The notes under the pieces were generated by a model, which was not told where the DNA came from, made no database searches, and worked only from the letters and a program-made list of their open reading frames with translations. Positions 16,703 through 24,679 of a stretch of 64,000 bases of DNA are shown one piece after another (position 1 is the stretch's first letter; the number at the start of each line of letters is the position of its first letter). Both the position numbers and the translations under genes were made by a program. The stretch spans positions 1 to 64,000 of the forward strand of contig JADGQO010000135.1 of the NCBI GenBank assembly GCA_017881725.1, written 5' to 3'. Origin of the DNA: Fibrobacteria bacterium (lineage in GTDB: Bacteria; Fibrobacterota; Fibrobacteria; UBA11236).

Positions 16703-18055
16703 TTATCGTGCGCTCGCCAAATCGCCGGGAACGGCTTCCCAGGTAATGACTTTAAGTTTCAATTCCATGCCGCTCATCGCCGTTAGAAATTTATCCGATG
16801 CCTGACCGCTTTCCCTACCTGTGAAAAAGCCGATTCCGGTAATGTCCGAGCTGTCCTCCGCGAGAGGGTGAGCCCGTACCGTGTTGGTCGCCGATTTCGG
16901 ATTGAGCTGGAACCAATGAGCCGCGTCCACCGCATACAGGAGTCCGTTGGGATGGCCGGCGATGAGCGGGTTCTTGCCCAAGCCGGGCAATTTGGAGATG
17001 AAAATAATGGAATCAAAATGCGTTCCGTACCGGTTAGGGAATGATTCCAACTGCCAGAGCTCGGGCACTTTGCCTTCCCGCAGGGCAAAGAGTTTTCCCT
17101 CTGGACCCGCCGCCAAGCTTCGGATTTTAAAGGGCTCGGAAGGGATCAATCCCCGCGGCACAAGTTCGGAAACCAAGGTGGCCGCGCCGCTCTCCACATT
17201 CAATGCGTAGACTTTGCGCGACATCCAACTTGCGGCCAGAAGGACGGCGCTCGGCGCGCCGCGATCGGAGAATGTCAAAGAACGGATTTCATCCTCGCCG
17301 ATGCTGGAAATGCCGGTAGAACCGATCCGCATTGCATGGACCGGAGTCGCGGGATTCGCGTCGAGTTCGGATCCCGGAATTCTGTATAAATCACACGGAC
17401 TCCCGGGCTTGGAGTTCACGAAATAAATGGATCCGTCGATGGCCATGGCTAGGCCGATGGGATGAATTGGATCGGAATGGGAGGATACCAAAATGCCTTC
17501 AGGGTGAATCCACGAGAGGCCCGCGGCCTTTTCCGATAAGGACTGGAAATACAAGGCCGAAGGGGTTCCGCGGAAAACCCAGGCCGATAACCGGGGAGTT
17601 TCGAAGGGAATAGTCGCTGGAGTTTTAACCACGGCCATTTGGGCGCGGATGGATTGCGAGGAGGCGCCCACTCGTCCGGTCGACAAGACCTCGACTATTC
17701 CCGGCTGTGTGGAGCGGGTCCGAATGCGGGTTGAATAGCTTCCCCGTCCTAAACCGGAGTTGGTGTACGCCAAGGTATCGCCGTCGGCGCCCAGGAGGAT
17801 TGCGTTGCGCCCAATGTCGGCTACAGCCGCCGCGACGCCCGCCTCCGCGAGGCATTGGGCCGAATACGCGGTTCGGCTTGCTCCATGGAATTTTTCGGAC
17901 GAGTGCGATCGGAACATCATCGGTACTTGGAGCAAAACCAGGCCGACGGTCGCCATGATGACGCCGGGCAATACGGTGGCTCCGCGCGTATTTTTCCCCA
18001 GGCGTTCCCGAACCGCGGAGGAAAAAATGTTCCATCCAAAAATATTGCGCCTCAT
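16703..18055 (-). CDS. PilX-like N-terminus fused to a propeller-like domain
   Basis: A 450-residue protein. Residues ~24-50 (RGATVLPGVIMATVGLVLLQ) and SAQCLAEAGVAAAVADIGRN match the PilX-type pattern of the two genes at the operon end, including a SQSIRAQMAVVKTP block. Past residue ~160 it has a large extra domain with repeats such as IGLAMAIDGSIYFVNS, AAGPEGKLFALREGK and IAGHPNGLLYAVD, which look like blades of a beta-propeller. This layout recalls PilY1-type tip adhesins, but here the propeller is on the pilin itself (inference). It overlaps the PilV-like gene upstream by 4 bases. Confidence 0.65.
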   Translation of the reverse strand: MRRNIFGWNIFSSAVRERLGKNTRGATVLPGVIMATVGLVLLQVPMMFRSHSSEKFHGASRTAYSAQCLAEAGVAAAVADIGRNAILLGADGDTLAYTNSGLGRGSYSTRIRTRSTQPGIVEVLSTGRVGASSQSIRAQMAVVKTPATIPFETPRLSAWVFRGTPSALYFQSLSEKAAGLSWIHPEGILVSSHSDPIHPIGLAMAIDGSIYFVNSKPGSPCDLYRIPGSELDANPATPVHAMRIGSTGISSIGEDEIRSLTFSDRGAPSAVLLAASWMSRKVYALNVESGAATLVSELVPRGLIPSEPFKIRSLAAGPEGKLFALREGKVPELWQLESFPNRYGTHFDSIIFISKLPGLGKNPLIAGHPNGLLYAVDAAHWFQLNPKSATNTVRAHPLAEDSSDITGIGFFTGRESGQASDKFLTAMSGMELKLKVITWEAVPGDLASAR

Positions 18056-18441
18056 GGCCGCACCTTGAACCGGGAGTCCGCGATATAGGTGTTAAACGCG
18101 ACCGTGTGACCGGCGGTCAATGGCCAGGACACGAGCAACTCCACCGATTTGCGCGCTGCCGTCAAATTCGTGGACACGTACCAGCGTCGGATGAAATAGG
18201 CCTCCAGCGTGTCGCAGCCCGAGGTTAGGCGCGTGTAGGGCAGGGAATGCAGGGAGTCCATTTTCGATCGCGCGATTTCGGCCACGCGTTCGGCGTCATT
18301 TCCGATGGGCGCCTGGACTCCATACGCCATAAGCAGGCATAAGGTGGAAGTCCCCACTAATGCAAATAGGGCGGCGCAGAGAGCCGCTTGGCTGCGCGTG
18401 AATATCCCGGAGGCGCCATGTCGAGGATGCGCGGGGATCAT
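18052..18441 (-). CDS. PilV-like minor pilin with weak prepilin site
   Basis: A 129-residue paralog of 15771-16172: KMDSLHSLPYTRLTSGCDTL, FIRRWYVS and LLVSWPLTAGHTVAFNT align with that gene. The N-terminus GASGIFTRSQAALCAALFAL keeps a small residue and a hydrophobic helix but lacks the clean Gly-Phe...Glu5 site, so processing by prepilin peptidase is uncertain. The cassette copy at this end of the operon looks more diverged. 4-base overlaps on both sides. Confidence 0.65.
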   Translation of the reverse strand: MIPAHPRHGASGIFTRSQAALCAALFALVGTSTLCLLMAYGVQAPIGNDAERVAEIARSKMDSLHSLPYTRLTSGCDTLEAYFIRRWYVSTNLTAARKSVELLVSWPLTAGHTVAFNTYIADSRFKVRP

Positions 18442-18950
18442 GGCTTGCTCCGCGGAACCGATGGAAATGCGACCGGAGCATACCGGGATATTTCTCCAAG
18501 CGTGGCCAACGAAACGGAATTCAATAAACCGTCCAGGTTACGCCGGGCGCGCGCCGCGTCAATGGCGTAATATCCGCGGAGACCGAACCGCGATCTGAGT
18601 TTGGCGACGTCATAAAGAGCGTAGGTCCAATACAATGCCTGATCATCGTTGTCCAGTGCCGCTCCGGGAATGGGTAAGGCGGGAACCCCTTCATACCCAA
18701 AGCTCGCCAGCAGCCGGTCGCGATTGGCGAACATCATTCCCGCGAACGAAAAAATGAGAATTGACAAGGTTATCCTGAGACCCAAAGCGGCCTGCGCGCG
18801 CGCACGGGTTTCCCGCTTACGGACCGGCGCGGAAGCATTGCGAGGCCCGATGCCGGGGATTAACGCGTGGCGCATTCGCGCGAACATATCTTCCGCGTGC
18901 TGATTCGCTTGAATCAGGGAAAGCCCCCGGTCTTTCGGCTGCTTTTCCAT
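18438..18950 (-). CDS. single-pass membrane protein of pilin operon, copy A
   Basis: A 170-residue protein and first gene of the eight-gene operon. One hydrophobic segment is at about residues 58-73 (RITLSILIFSFAGMMF) after a basic region. It shares DNDDQALYWTYALYDVAKLR with the product at 16169-16690. No known domain is recognised. The promoter should lie just above 18950, but no convincing boxes were seen. Confidence 0.62.
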   Translation of the reverse strand: MEKQPKDRGLSLIQANQHAEDMFARMRHALIPGIGPRNASAPVRKRETRARAQAALGLRITLSILIFSFAGMMFANRDRLLASFGYEGVPALPIPGAALDNDDQALYWTYALYDVAKLRSRFGLRGYYAIDAARARRNLDGLLNSVSLATLGEISRYAPVAFPSVPRSKP

Positions 18951-19681
18951 TGAACCTTTCGCTCTGCAAACCTTACGTCATACCCATTTCCACCCTTTCA
19001 TTATAGGGGCAAACCCGGAGGTCTTCCAATTTTTGTGGGGTCAAATCTTAGGGAAGTTTGCGCAGTTAAGGCGTGGAGATTGGGTTCTTAACTCGATATT
19101 TTGGCAATCCCCAAAAATGGTTCGAGGAAGGTTAAGGAATGGGCGCTTCAGCAGGGTAACGTCGCGGCTACCAGTCGGGGGGAATCAGAATGTCACGTAG
19201 GGGGGATGAAGCGCGGGGGAGGCGGTCCAGGCAGGGTCGGTTTAACCAGTACCTCGTTAAATATAATGGCGTCTAAGCAGAGGGACGCGTTTGGCCGCGT
19301 TGTCGTACTGCCAGCAAATCTTCCTGCTGATTCGCTGGGGCTCATACTTGTCTTCTTCTCCGGAGGATTCGCGGAGGCTCGCCGAGCCGGCGGGGTTTTC
19401 AGATGAGGTAACATTTGTGTTACCCTGGGATCGGGCCTTCAGCTTATGCCGCAGTAGGCTGAGAATGAACTCATCCCGATCAGCTTGTCCGCGGTCGGCG
19501 GTGCCATTGAGCCTTTCGACCGGAGCCGCGCCGCTGACTAAGGGTCGATTCTCCGGTAACGGCAGATCCAGATCAAAGCGCGACTTCATGAACAAAATGT
19601 ACTAGCGAAAATATTCCTGCGAGCCGGGATTCTCCCTACAGGGGTTGGGTTGTTTGGAGCGTTTGGGGGCTTCGTTAAGAT
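18951..19681. other. 731-bp region without a convincing gene
   Basis: Open frames occur on both strands; the longest sensible one is 19257-19589 on the minus strand (about 110 residues, polar, with DRDEFILSLLRHKLKARSQG). None has homology I recognise, a good ribosome-binding site, or gene-like composition, and the frames overlap each other on opposite strands. It may be a decayed gene. The segment also separates the pilin operon from the EVE gene and should hold the pilin promoter. Confidence 0.4.
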
Positions 19682-20152
19682 CTAAGTTTCCCCCAACTTT
19701 AAGATTATCGCAAATTCCTCCGGTTGCACCGGCTGAATGGAGAGGCGCATTCCACGGCGAATGACCACCATGTTTTCCAAACCCGGGGTCTCGCGCAATT
19801 CCTTTAAGGTGACGAACCGTTTGAATTCACGCAGGAATTTCACGTCCACCATGACCCAGGGATTTTTATCCGGCGAGGCTTTCCGATCATGGTATTTGGA
19901 TTTCGGGTCCAGAGCGGTAGGATCGGACTGCGCCGCGACCGCGATGGAGGCCGTACCCGCGATTCCGGCGGGATCGCAACTGGAATGGTAAAAGAGCACC
20001 TCGTCGCCTACCGACATTCCGTCGCGCATGAAATTCCGGGCCTGGTAATTCCTTACGCCGTCCCAGTGTTCCTTTTTGCCCGGACGCTTTTGCAAATCCT
20101 GAAAGGAAAAAACATCGGGTTCGGTTTTCATCAGCCAGTAGCGCTTGGTCAT
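19682..20152 (-). CDS. EVE domain protein
   Basis: A 156-residue protein that is entirely an EVE domain (PUA-like fold, as in human THYN1). Signatures are YWLMKTEPDVFSFQDL at the N-terminus, WDGVRNYQARNFMRDGMSVG, and EVLFYHSSCDPAGIAG. EVE domains bind modified bases in DNA or RNA. Start ATG 20152 is set by GGAGGTG just upstream. It is divergent from mnmG, 129 bases away. Stand-alone EVE proteins are common in bacteria and usually lack a defined role. Confidence 0.9.
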   Translation of the reverse strand: MTKRYWLMKTEPDVFSFQDLQKRPGKKEHWDGVRNYQARNFMRDGMSVGDEVLFYHSSCDPAGIAGTASIAVAAQSDPTALDPKSKYHDRKASPDKNPWVMVDVKFLREFKRFVTLKELRETPGLENMVVIRRGMRLSIQPVQPEEFAIILKLGET

Positions 20153-20281
20153 TTTCACCTCCACCTGCCGGAAAGAAACACGATAATAACAAAATCCTGA
20201 AACGGACAAGCGACGCGTTGTCTTTGGAGCGGTCCCCTCCGTAGTCCCTTTTAGGTTAACCTGAAGTACATTTATCGGCCT

Positions 20282-22186
20282 ATGCAAAGTGGATATGATG
20301 TCGTGGTAATCGGAGGCGGCCATGCCGGTATCGAGGCGGCGCATGCGTCCGCGCGGATGGGCATGCGGACGGCTTTGATGTCCATGGATTCGCGCGCAGT
20401 AGGGCGGATGTCCTGCAACCCGGCCATCGGCGGCGTAGCCAAGGGGCAATTGGTTCGCGACCTGGACGCCCTCGGAGGCGTCATGGGCGTCGTGGCGGAC
20501 ATCGCGGGCATCCAGTTCCGGATGCTTAATCTTTCCAAAGGTCCGGCCGTCTGGGGTCCGCGTGCCCAAATGGACATGGAACTTTACGCGGATACCATCC
20601 AGGGCATCCTGCGCGCGACTCCGGGATTGGATATCGGAGACGGTGAGCTTCTCGACTTCCGTCGGCTCCCGGACGGCAGCTTCGATCTCGATTTCGGACC
20701 GCACGGAAAAATGCAATCCCGCGCGCTGATCATCACCTCGGGAACTTTTCTGGGCGCGGTAATGTATACGGGCTTGAACGCTACCCATGGGGGACGAATC
20801 GGCGAGAACGCGGCCAACGATTTGTCCGATACGCTTCGCAATATGGGCGTGGCGACTCGACGGCTAAAAACCGGCACGCCCGCGCGGTTGGCTGCGGATA
20901 CCATCGATTATACGGCCGTCGAGGTTCAGCACGGGGACGCGGAACCCTACCCGTTTTCCTTCCGCACGGAAAAGCCTTTGCGCAACAGCGCGACGTGTTG
21001 GATAACCCATACCAGCGAGGCTACCCACGCCATTTTGCGAACGGGTTTTGATCGCAGCCCGATGTTCACGGGAACCATTAAGGGAATCGGCCCACGGTAT
21101 TGCCCTTCCATCGAAGACAAAATTTGCCGCTTCGCGGACAAGGATTCCCACCATCTTTTCCTTGAACCCGAAGGCTTGAACAACAACCGCATTTACGTCA
21201 ACGGTTTTTCGTCGAGCCTGCCCGCCGACATCCAGGACGCGGCCCTCCGCACTATTCCCGGTTTGGCCCATTGCCGGGTCCTGCGCTATGGCTATGCCGT
21301 CGAATACGACTCCGTGGATGCGACCCAATTGCATCCGACTTACGCCTGCAAGGAATTTCCTGGATTGTATTTCGCCGGCCAGGTGAACGGGACGTCAGGT
21401 TATGAAGAGGCTGCGGCCCAGGGGTTAATGGCCGGTATCAACGCGGCGCTCGCGATTCGGGGCGATGCCCCGTTTTTGCTGGGTCGCAGCGAGTCGTATA
21501 TTGGTGTGCTCACCGACGATTTGGTTTCCCTCGATCTCGAGGAGCCCTATCGCATGTTCACGAGTCGCGCGGAATTCCGGCTCCATCTTCGGCAAGATAA
21601 CGCCGAAGAAAGATTGCTTGTTAAGGGTCATGCCTTGGGCATGGTGCCGCCGGAAACGTTTGATCGCTACCAAGCCTGGCGGAAACGGTTGGATGGCGTC
21701 CGGCAGAACCTGGAGACGAGCAAGGTTTTCGGCCCGGAGATCGATTCCTTTCTCGCCGCTTGCGGGTCGGCCCCTTTAGCGGAACCGTCTTCCGCGTTGT
21801 CGTTGCTGCGTCGTCCCGATGTCGGACTGCCCGGATTACTAGGCGTTATGGGAATTCAGACGGACCTTTTGGAAAGGGAGTTGCTTGTTCTCGAAGCCGC
21901 CGAGCGTTATCGTGGATTCTGGGATCGTCAATTGAAGGAAATCGAAAGAAACAAAAAATTGGAAGGCTTAAGGATCCCCGCAAACTTTGACTATGCGTCC
22001 GCGCACGCGCTCTCGACGGAAGCGCGCCAGAAATTGGCGCGGAAACGGCCGCTGACGGTGGGATTGGCGCAACGTATCTCCGGCGTTACCCCGGCAGACA
22101 TATCCGGATTGATATTCCATATTAACCAAAGGAATTCACTCTCAACGTCTGGCATTCCGGCCGATTCCATCGGCGCCGCGCAATAA
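20282..22186 (+). CDS. mnmG: tRNA uridine-5-carboxymethylaminomethyl modification enzyme
   Basis: A 634-residue FAD enzyme, the usual length for MnmG/GidA, which with MnmE adds the cmnm5 group to wobble uridine-34. The FAD-binding GGGHAGIEAAHASARMG opens the protein. RMSCNPAIGGVAKGQLVRD, ITSGTFLGAVMYTG, and the second conserved block GTSGYEEAAAQGLMAGINAA follow, and the C-terminal helical domain has RISGVTPADISGL. mnmE is not in the window. The gene ends next to a hairpin that terminates the convergent transcript. Confidence 0.95.
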   Translation: MQSGYDVVVIGGGHAGIEAAHASARMGMRTALMSMDSRAVGRMSCNPAIGGVAKGQLVRDLDALGGVMGVVADIAGIQFRMLNLSKGPAVWGPRAQMDMELYADTIQGILRATPGLDIGDGELLDFRRLPDGSFDLDFGPHGKMQSRALIITSGTFLGAVMYTGLNATHGGRIGENAANDLSDTLRNMGVATRRLKTGTPARLAADTIDYTAVEVQHGDAEPYPFSFRTEKPLRNSATCWITHTSEATHAILRTGFDRSPMFTGTIKGIGPRYCPSIEDKICRFADKDSHHLFLEPEGLNNNRIYVNGFSSSLPADIQDAALRTIPGLAHCRVLRYGYAVEYDSVDATQLHPTYACKEFPGLYFAGQVNGTSGYEEAAAQGLMAGINAALAIRGDAPFLLGRSESYIGVLTDDLVSLDLEEPYRMFTSRAEFRLHLRQDNAEERLLVKGHALGMVPPETFDRYQAWRKRLDGVRQNLETSKVFGPEIDSFLAACGSAPLAEPSSALSLLRRPDVGLPGLLGVMGIQTDLLERELLVLEAAERYRGFWDRQLKEIERNKKLEGLRIPANFDYASAHALSTEARQKLARKRPLTVGLAQRISGVTPADISGLIFHINQRNSLSTSGIPADSIGAAQ

Positions 22187-22189
22187 AAA

Positions 22190-22209
22190 AAGGCCTCTCA
22201 CGAGGCCTT
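22190..22209 (-). terminator. intrinsic terminator for the minus-strand EPS gene
   Basis: A perfect 8-bp stem AAGGCCTC/GAGGCCTT with a TCAC loop. On the plus strand an A run precedes it, so in the minus direction the stem is followed by a run of seven T, a textbook terminator for the gene ending at 22253. In the plus direction only a weak T content follows, but the stem may also end the mnmG transcript. Confidence 0.85.
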
Positions 22210-22252
22210 GAATTGTCCAATGTACCGTACTGTGGGTCTTGAAGATTAACGG

Positions 22253-24412
22253 CTAAGGGCTGCCGTTCAAAGAATTTATTTCCACGACGGTAGCCGCCAC
22301 CGGACCTGGCGCCATGGCCAACTTTTCCATGCGAGGCGTTGACGCAGTTTGCGTGTCCCAATTGGCCGGCGCAAGGCGGAAGGCGCCTTGTTCTCCCTCC
22401 GTGATGCCGTGCATTCTTTCAATGCGCACCGGATTTTTCCGAAGCAGGCCTTGGATGCGCTTGGTCTGGAGATTTTCCTTCACGGAAGTAAAGAAAAAAC
22501 GTTCCATCAAGCGGCTCAGTTTCCATTCCGTGCTGTCCAAATTCACGTAATGTTGAAAGCCTTTCATGCCCCCGACATTCAAACGCTTTTGCTCCGTGTC
22601 CAGTTCCCAAGGATGGAAATAAACCATGGCTGGCAGCCCGCGCTGGTTCTTCTGTTCGATATACCTGTCCGTGACGCGGTACGGGTATAGGCGCAAATAT
22701 CCGCCTCCGGAAATGGGAAACAATTTGTTTCCCAATCCCAAGGTCGACAAGGGAATTTCCGTCAGGTGATTTCCGTTCTGGAATTGCATCACATGGGGAA
22801 GCCGATTGGGGTATCTGGATATCCCGTAACGCTCCCGCTTGATGGGAAAGACACTGGAATCGTATTCAATCCCGTACTTGGCCAAGATTTCCAAGGCCCA
22901 GAGCGTGGATTCGACGATGGTAAAGTTCGAAGCGCGATGCCCAATGATTTTTTGGGGCGTCAGTTTTCCCAAGGCAACGAGGGATTTTTCCAAATCCTCT
23001 TCGAATTGGTTTGGGGTCATGTTCGTCAGCAGATTGTGATAATATCCGTGCGTTCCGATTTCGTGGCCTTCCGCGTCGATCATGCGCACGACATCGGGAA
23101 AGTGATCTGCCACCCAACCCAGGACGAAGAAGGTGGCCTTGGTATCGTGGGCCTTGAACAGGTCCAGGATTTTCCGTACGTTCGCCGCCACGCGGGTCGG
23201 TTGTAAATGCCAGGTGCTCGGCGGGACTTGCTCTTTCAGGTTGTAAGCATGGAACCAACATTCTACGTCCACGGTCATGAAATTCTTGACCGTGTCCTGA
23301 GGGCGATGCAAATCCACAACCTTATCCATGTGGATTTCTTTGAGCATTTTCTGAACGCGCGGACTGGAATTTTTGATGGCCACTCGGCCGCCGGTCAACT
23401 TGACGCGCTGCACCAGGTTAATCAGGAAACCCAGATCCTCCAAATCGAAATTCTCATCGGGACTCACCTGGACATCCAAAGATTTTTTCGGATTGATGTC
23501 CATTTCTTTCAGCTTGCGGCTTAATTCGTACGGGCTTCTTCCCACCAGAACGATGGAGCGTTTAGTCTGATGTAAATGGACCAAGGACTTAACCTCGGTC
23601 GGCTCCTTGGCCGGATCCGGTTTGTCGGGCGCATAGGCGCGGAAATTCAACAGCTTGGCCCGGCGTAGTCCCGCCAAATCCCGCGTTTCACCCTCAAATT
23701 CCGGCTTGATGAACAAATACAGAATGGTATTGACTCCCACCCACAGTTCCATGCGGGCCCAGGTCAACAAATTGCACGTTGCGGAACGGTAGGAAAAGTC
23801 ATAATGCACTTTTCGGACCACGCTGTCCATGCCATCGTCATAACCCAGAACGATTTGAGCCAAGCCGGTAAGACCGGGTTTTATCCATAAGGTTCGGTCG
23901 AGGTAGTGGGGGATGGATTTTGAATATTGTAAAGTAAAATAGGGACGTTCCGGCCGAGGTCCGATGAGGCTCATGTCCCCGCGCAGGATGTTAACGAATT
24001 GGGGAAGTTCGTCTATATGCAGGGCCCGCAGCCATTTCCCGATTTTAGTGACGCGCGGGTCCAAGCCCTTCTTGGCCAATTGCGGTCCCAGGCTTTCGGC
24101 GTCAATGCGCATGGTCCGATATTTCAAAATGGTAAAGATTTCGCCGCCATAATCCACCTGGCGGTTGGATAGAATGAACGCTCCGGTTCCCCCGGCGATG
24201 TTTTCATTTTTTTTGGTGCGAAAAATCTGATACGGGCTGGAGCGACGATTGATTCCAATCCGTTGTTGGGAGTACAGAACCGGCCCGCGGGACTCGATTT
24301 TAATCAGCAATGCGACGAAGGGATAGGTGAACACGAAAAAAAGCGTTCCCAACCAACCGGTAATCAAATCCACCAGTCTTTTGGCAACCAAGACCGCCAA
24401 GGACGGTTTCAT
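22253..24412 (-). CDS. fused sugar transferase / STAS-like / polysaccharide deacetylase
   Basis: A 719-residue fusion. Residues ~1-245 are a bacterial sugar transferase (priming glycosyl-1-phosphate transferase): an N-terminal membrane hairpin, SRGPVLYSQQRIG, FTILKYRTM and DELPQFVNILRGDMSLIGPR. Residues ~285-370 look like a STAS-fold domain (RSIVLVGRSP ... DLEDLGFLINLVQRVKLTGG). From ~378 it is a NodB polysaccharide deacetylase of the exopolysaccharide type: TVDVECWFH (Asp382), GHEIGTHGYYH (His455, His459), GHRASNFT and FHPWELD. One protein would both prime an undecaprenyl-linked glycan and deacetylate it, on opposite membrane faces unless the last part is cytosolic. ATG 24412 has AGGGAG 6 bases upstream. 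Confidence 0.86.
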   Translation of the reverse strand: MKPSLAVLVAKRLVDLITGWLGTLFFVFTYPFVALLIKIESRGPVLYSQQRIGINRRSSPYQIFRTKKNENIAGGTGAFILSNRQVDYGGEIFTILKYRTMRIDAESLGPQLAKKGLDPRVTKIGKWLRALHIDELPQFVNILRGDMSLIGPRPERPYFTLQYSKSIPHYLDRTLWIKPGLTGLAQIVLGYDDGMDSVVRKVHYDFSYRSATCNLLTWARMELWVGVNTILYLFIKPEFEGETRDLAGLRRAKLLNFRAYAPDKPDPAKEPTEVKSLVHLHQTKRSIVLVGRSPYELSRKLKEMDINPKKSLDVQVSPDENFDLEDLGFLINLVQRVKLTGGRVAIKNSSPRVQKMLKEIHMDKVVDLHRPQDTVKNFMTVDVECWFHAYNLKEQVPPSTWHLQPTRVAANVRKILDLFKAHDTKATFFVLGWVADHFPDVVRMIDAEGHEIGTHGYYHNLLTNMTPNQFEEDLEKSLVALGKLTPQKIIGHRASNFTIVESTLWALEILAKYGIEYDSSVFPIKRERYGISRYPNRLPHVMQFQNGNHLTEIPLSTLGLGNKLFPISGGGYLRLYPYRVTDRYIEQKNQRGLPAMVYFHPWELDTEQKRLNVGGMKGFQHYVNLDSTEWKLSRLMERFFFTSVKENLQTKRIQGLLRKNPVRIERMHGITEGEQGAFRLAPANWDTQTASTPRMEKLAMAPGPVAATVVEINSLNGSP

Positions 24413-24679
24413 GATATTCTCCCTGGGAAGGCGATAACCAAACCGCCGTTCAATTTCGTAAACGATAAGATAGGCACCCGAAGACAGGGACGTCAACACA
24501 ATGTTGGGAAAATGGACTACCGAAGGTAGTTTGCTACATCGGTTTTATAGATGCTTGAACCACCGTTGCTTAGAAAATTCAACCGACTGAAGAAATCGTT
24601 CGTGAACTAGGGGTTTTATACTTTCCTCTTTAATATTTTGACCTCGTAAAAGTATGCTTGCTTACGAAGGAAAAACCGC

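Noticed and set aside
19257-19595. 112-residue minus-strand frame in the gap between the pilin operon and the EVE gene
   Set aside because: It overlaps equally long plus-strand frames and has no good start site or recognised domain. It is mentioned only as part of the intergenic region.
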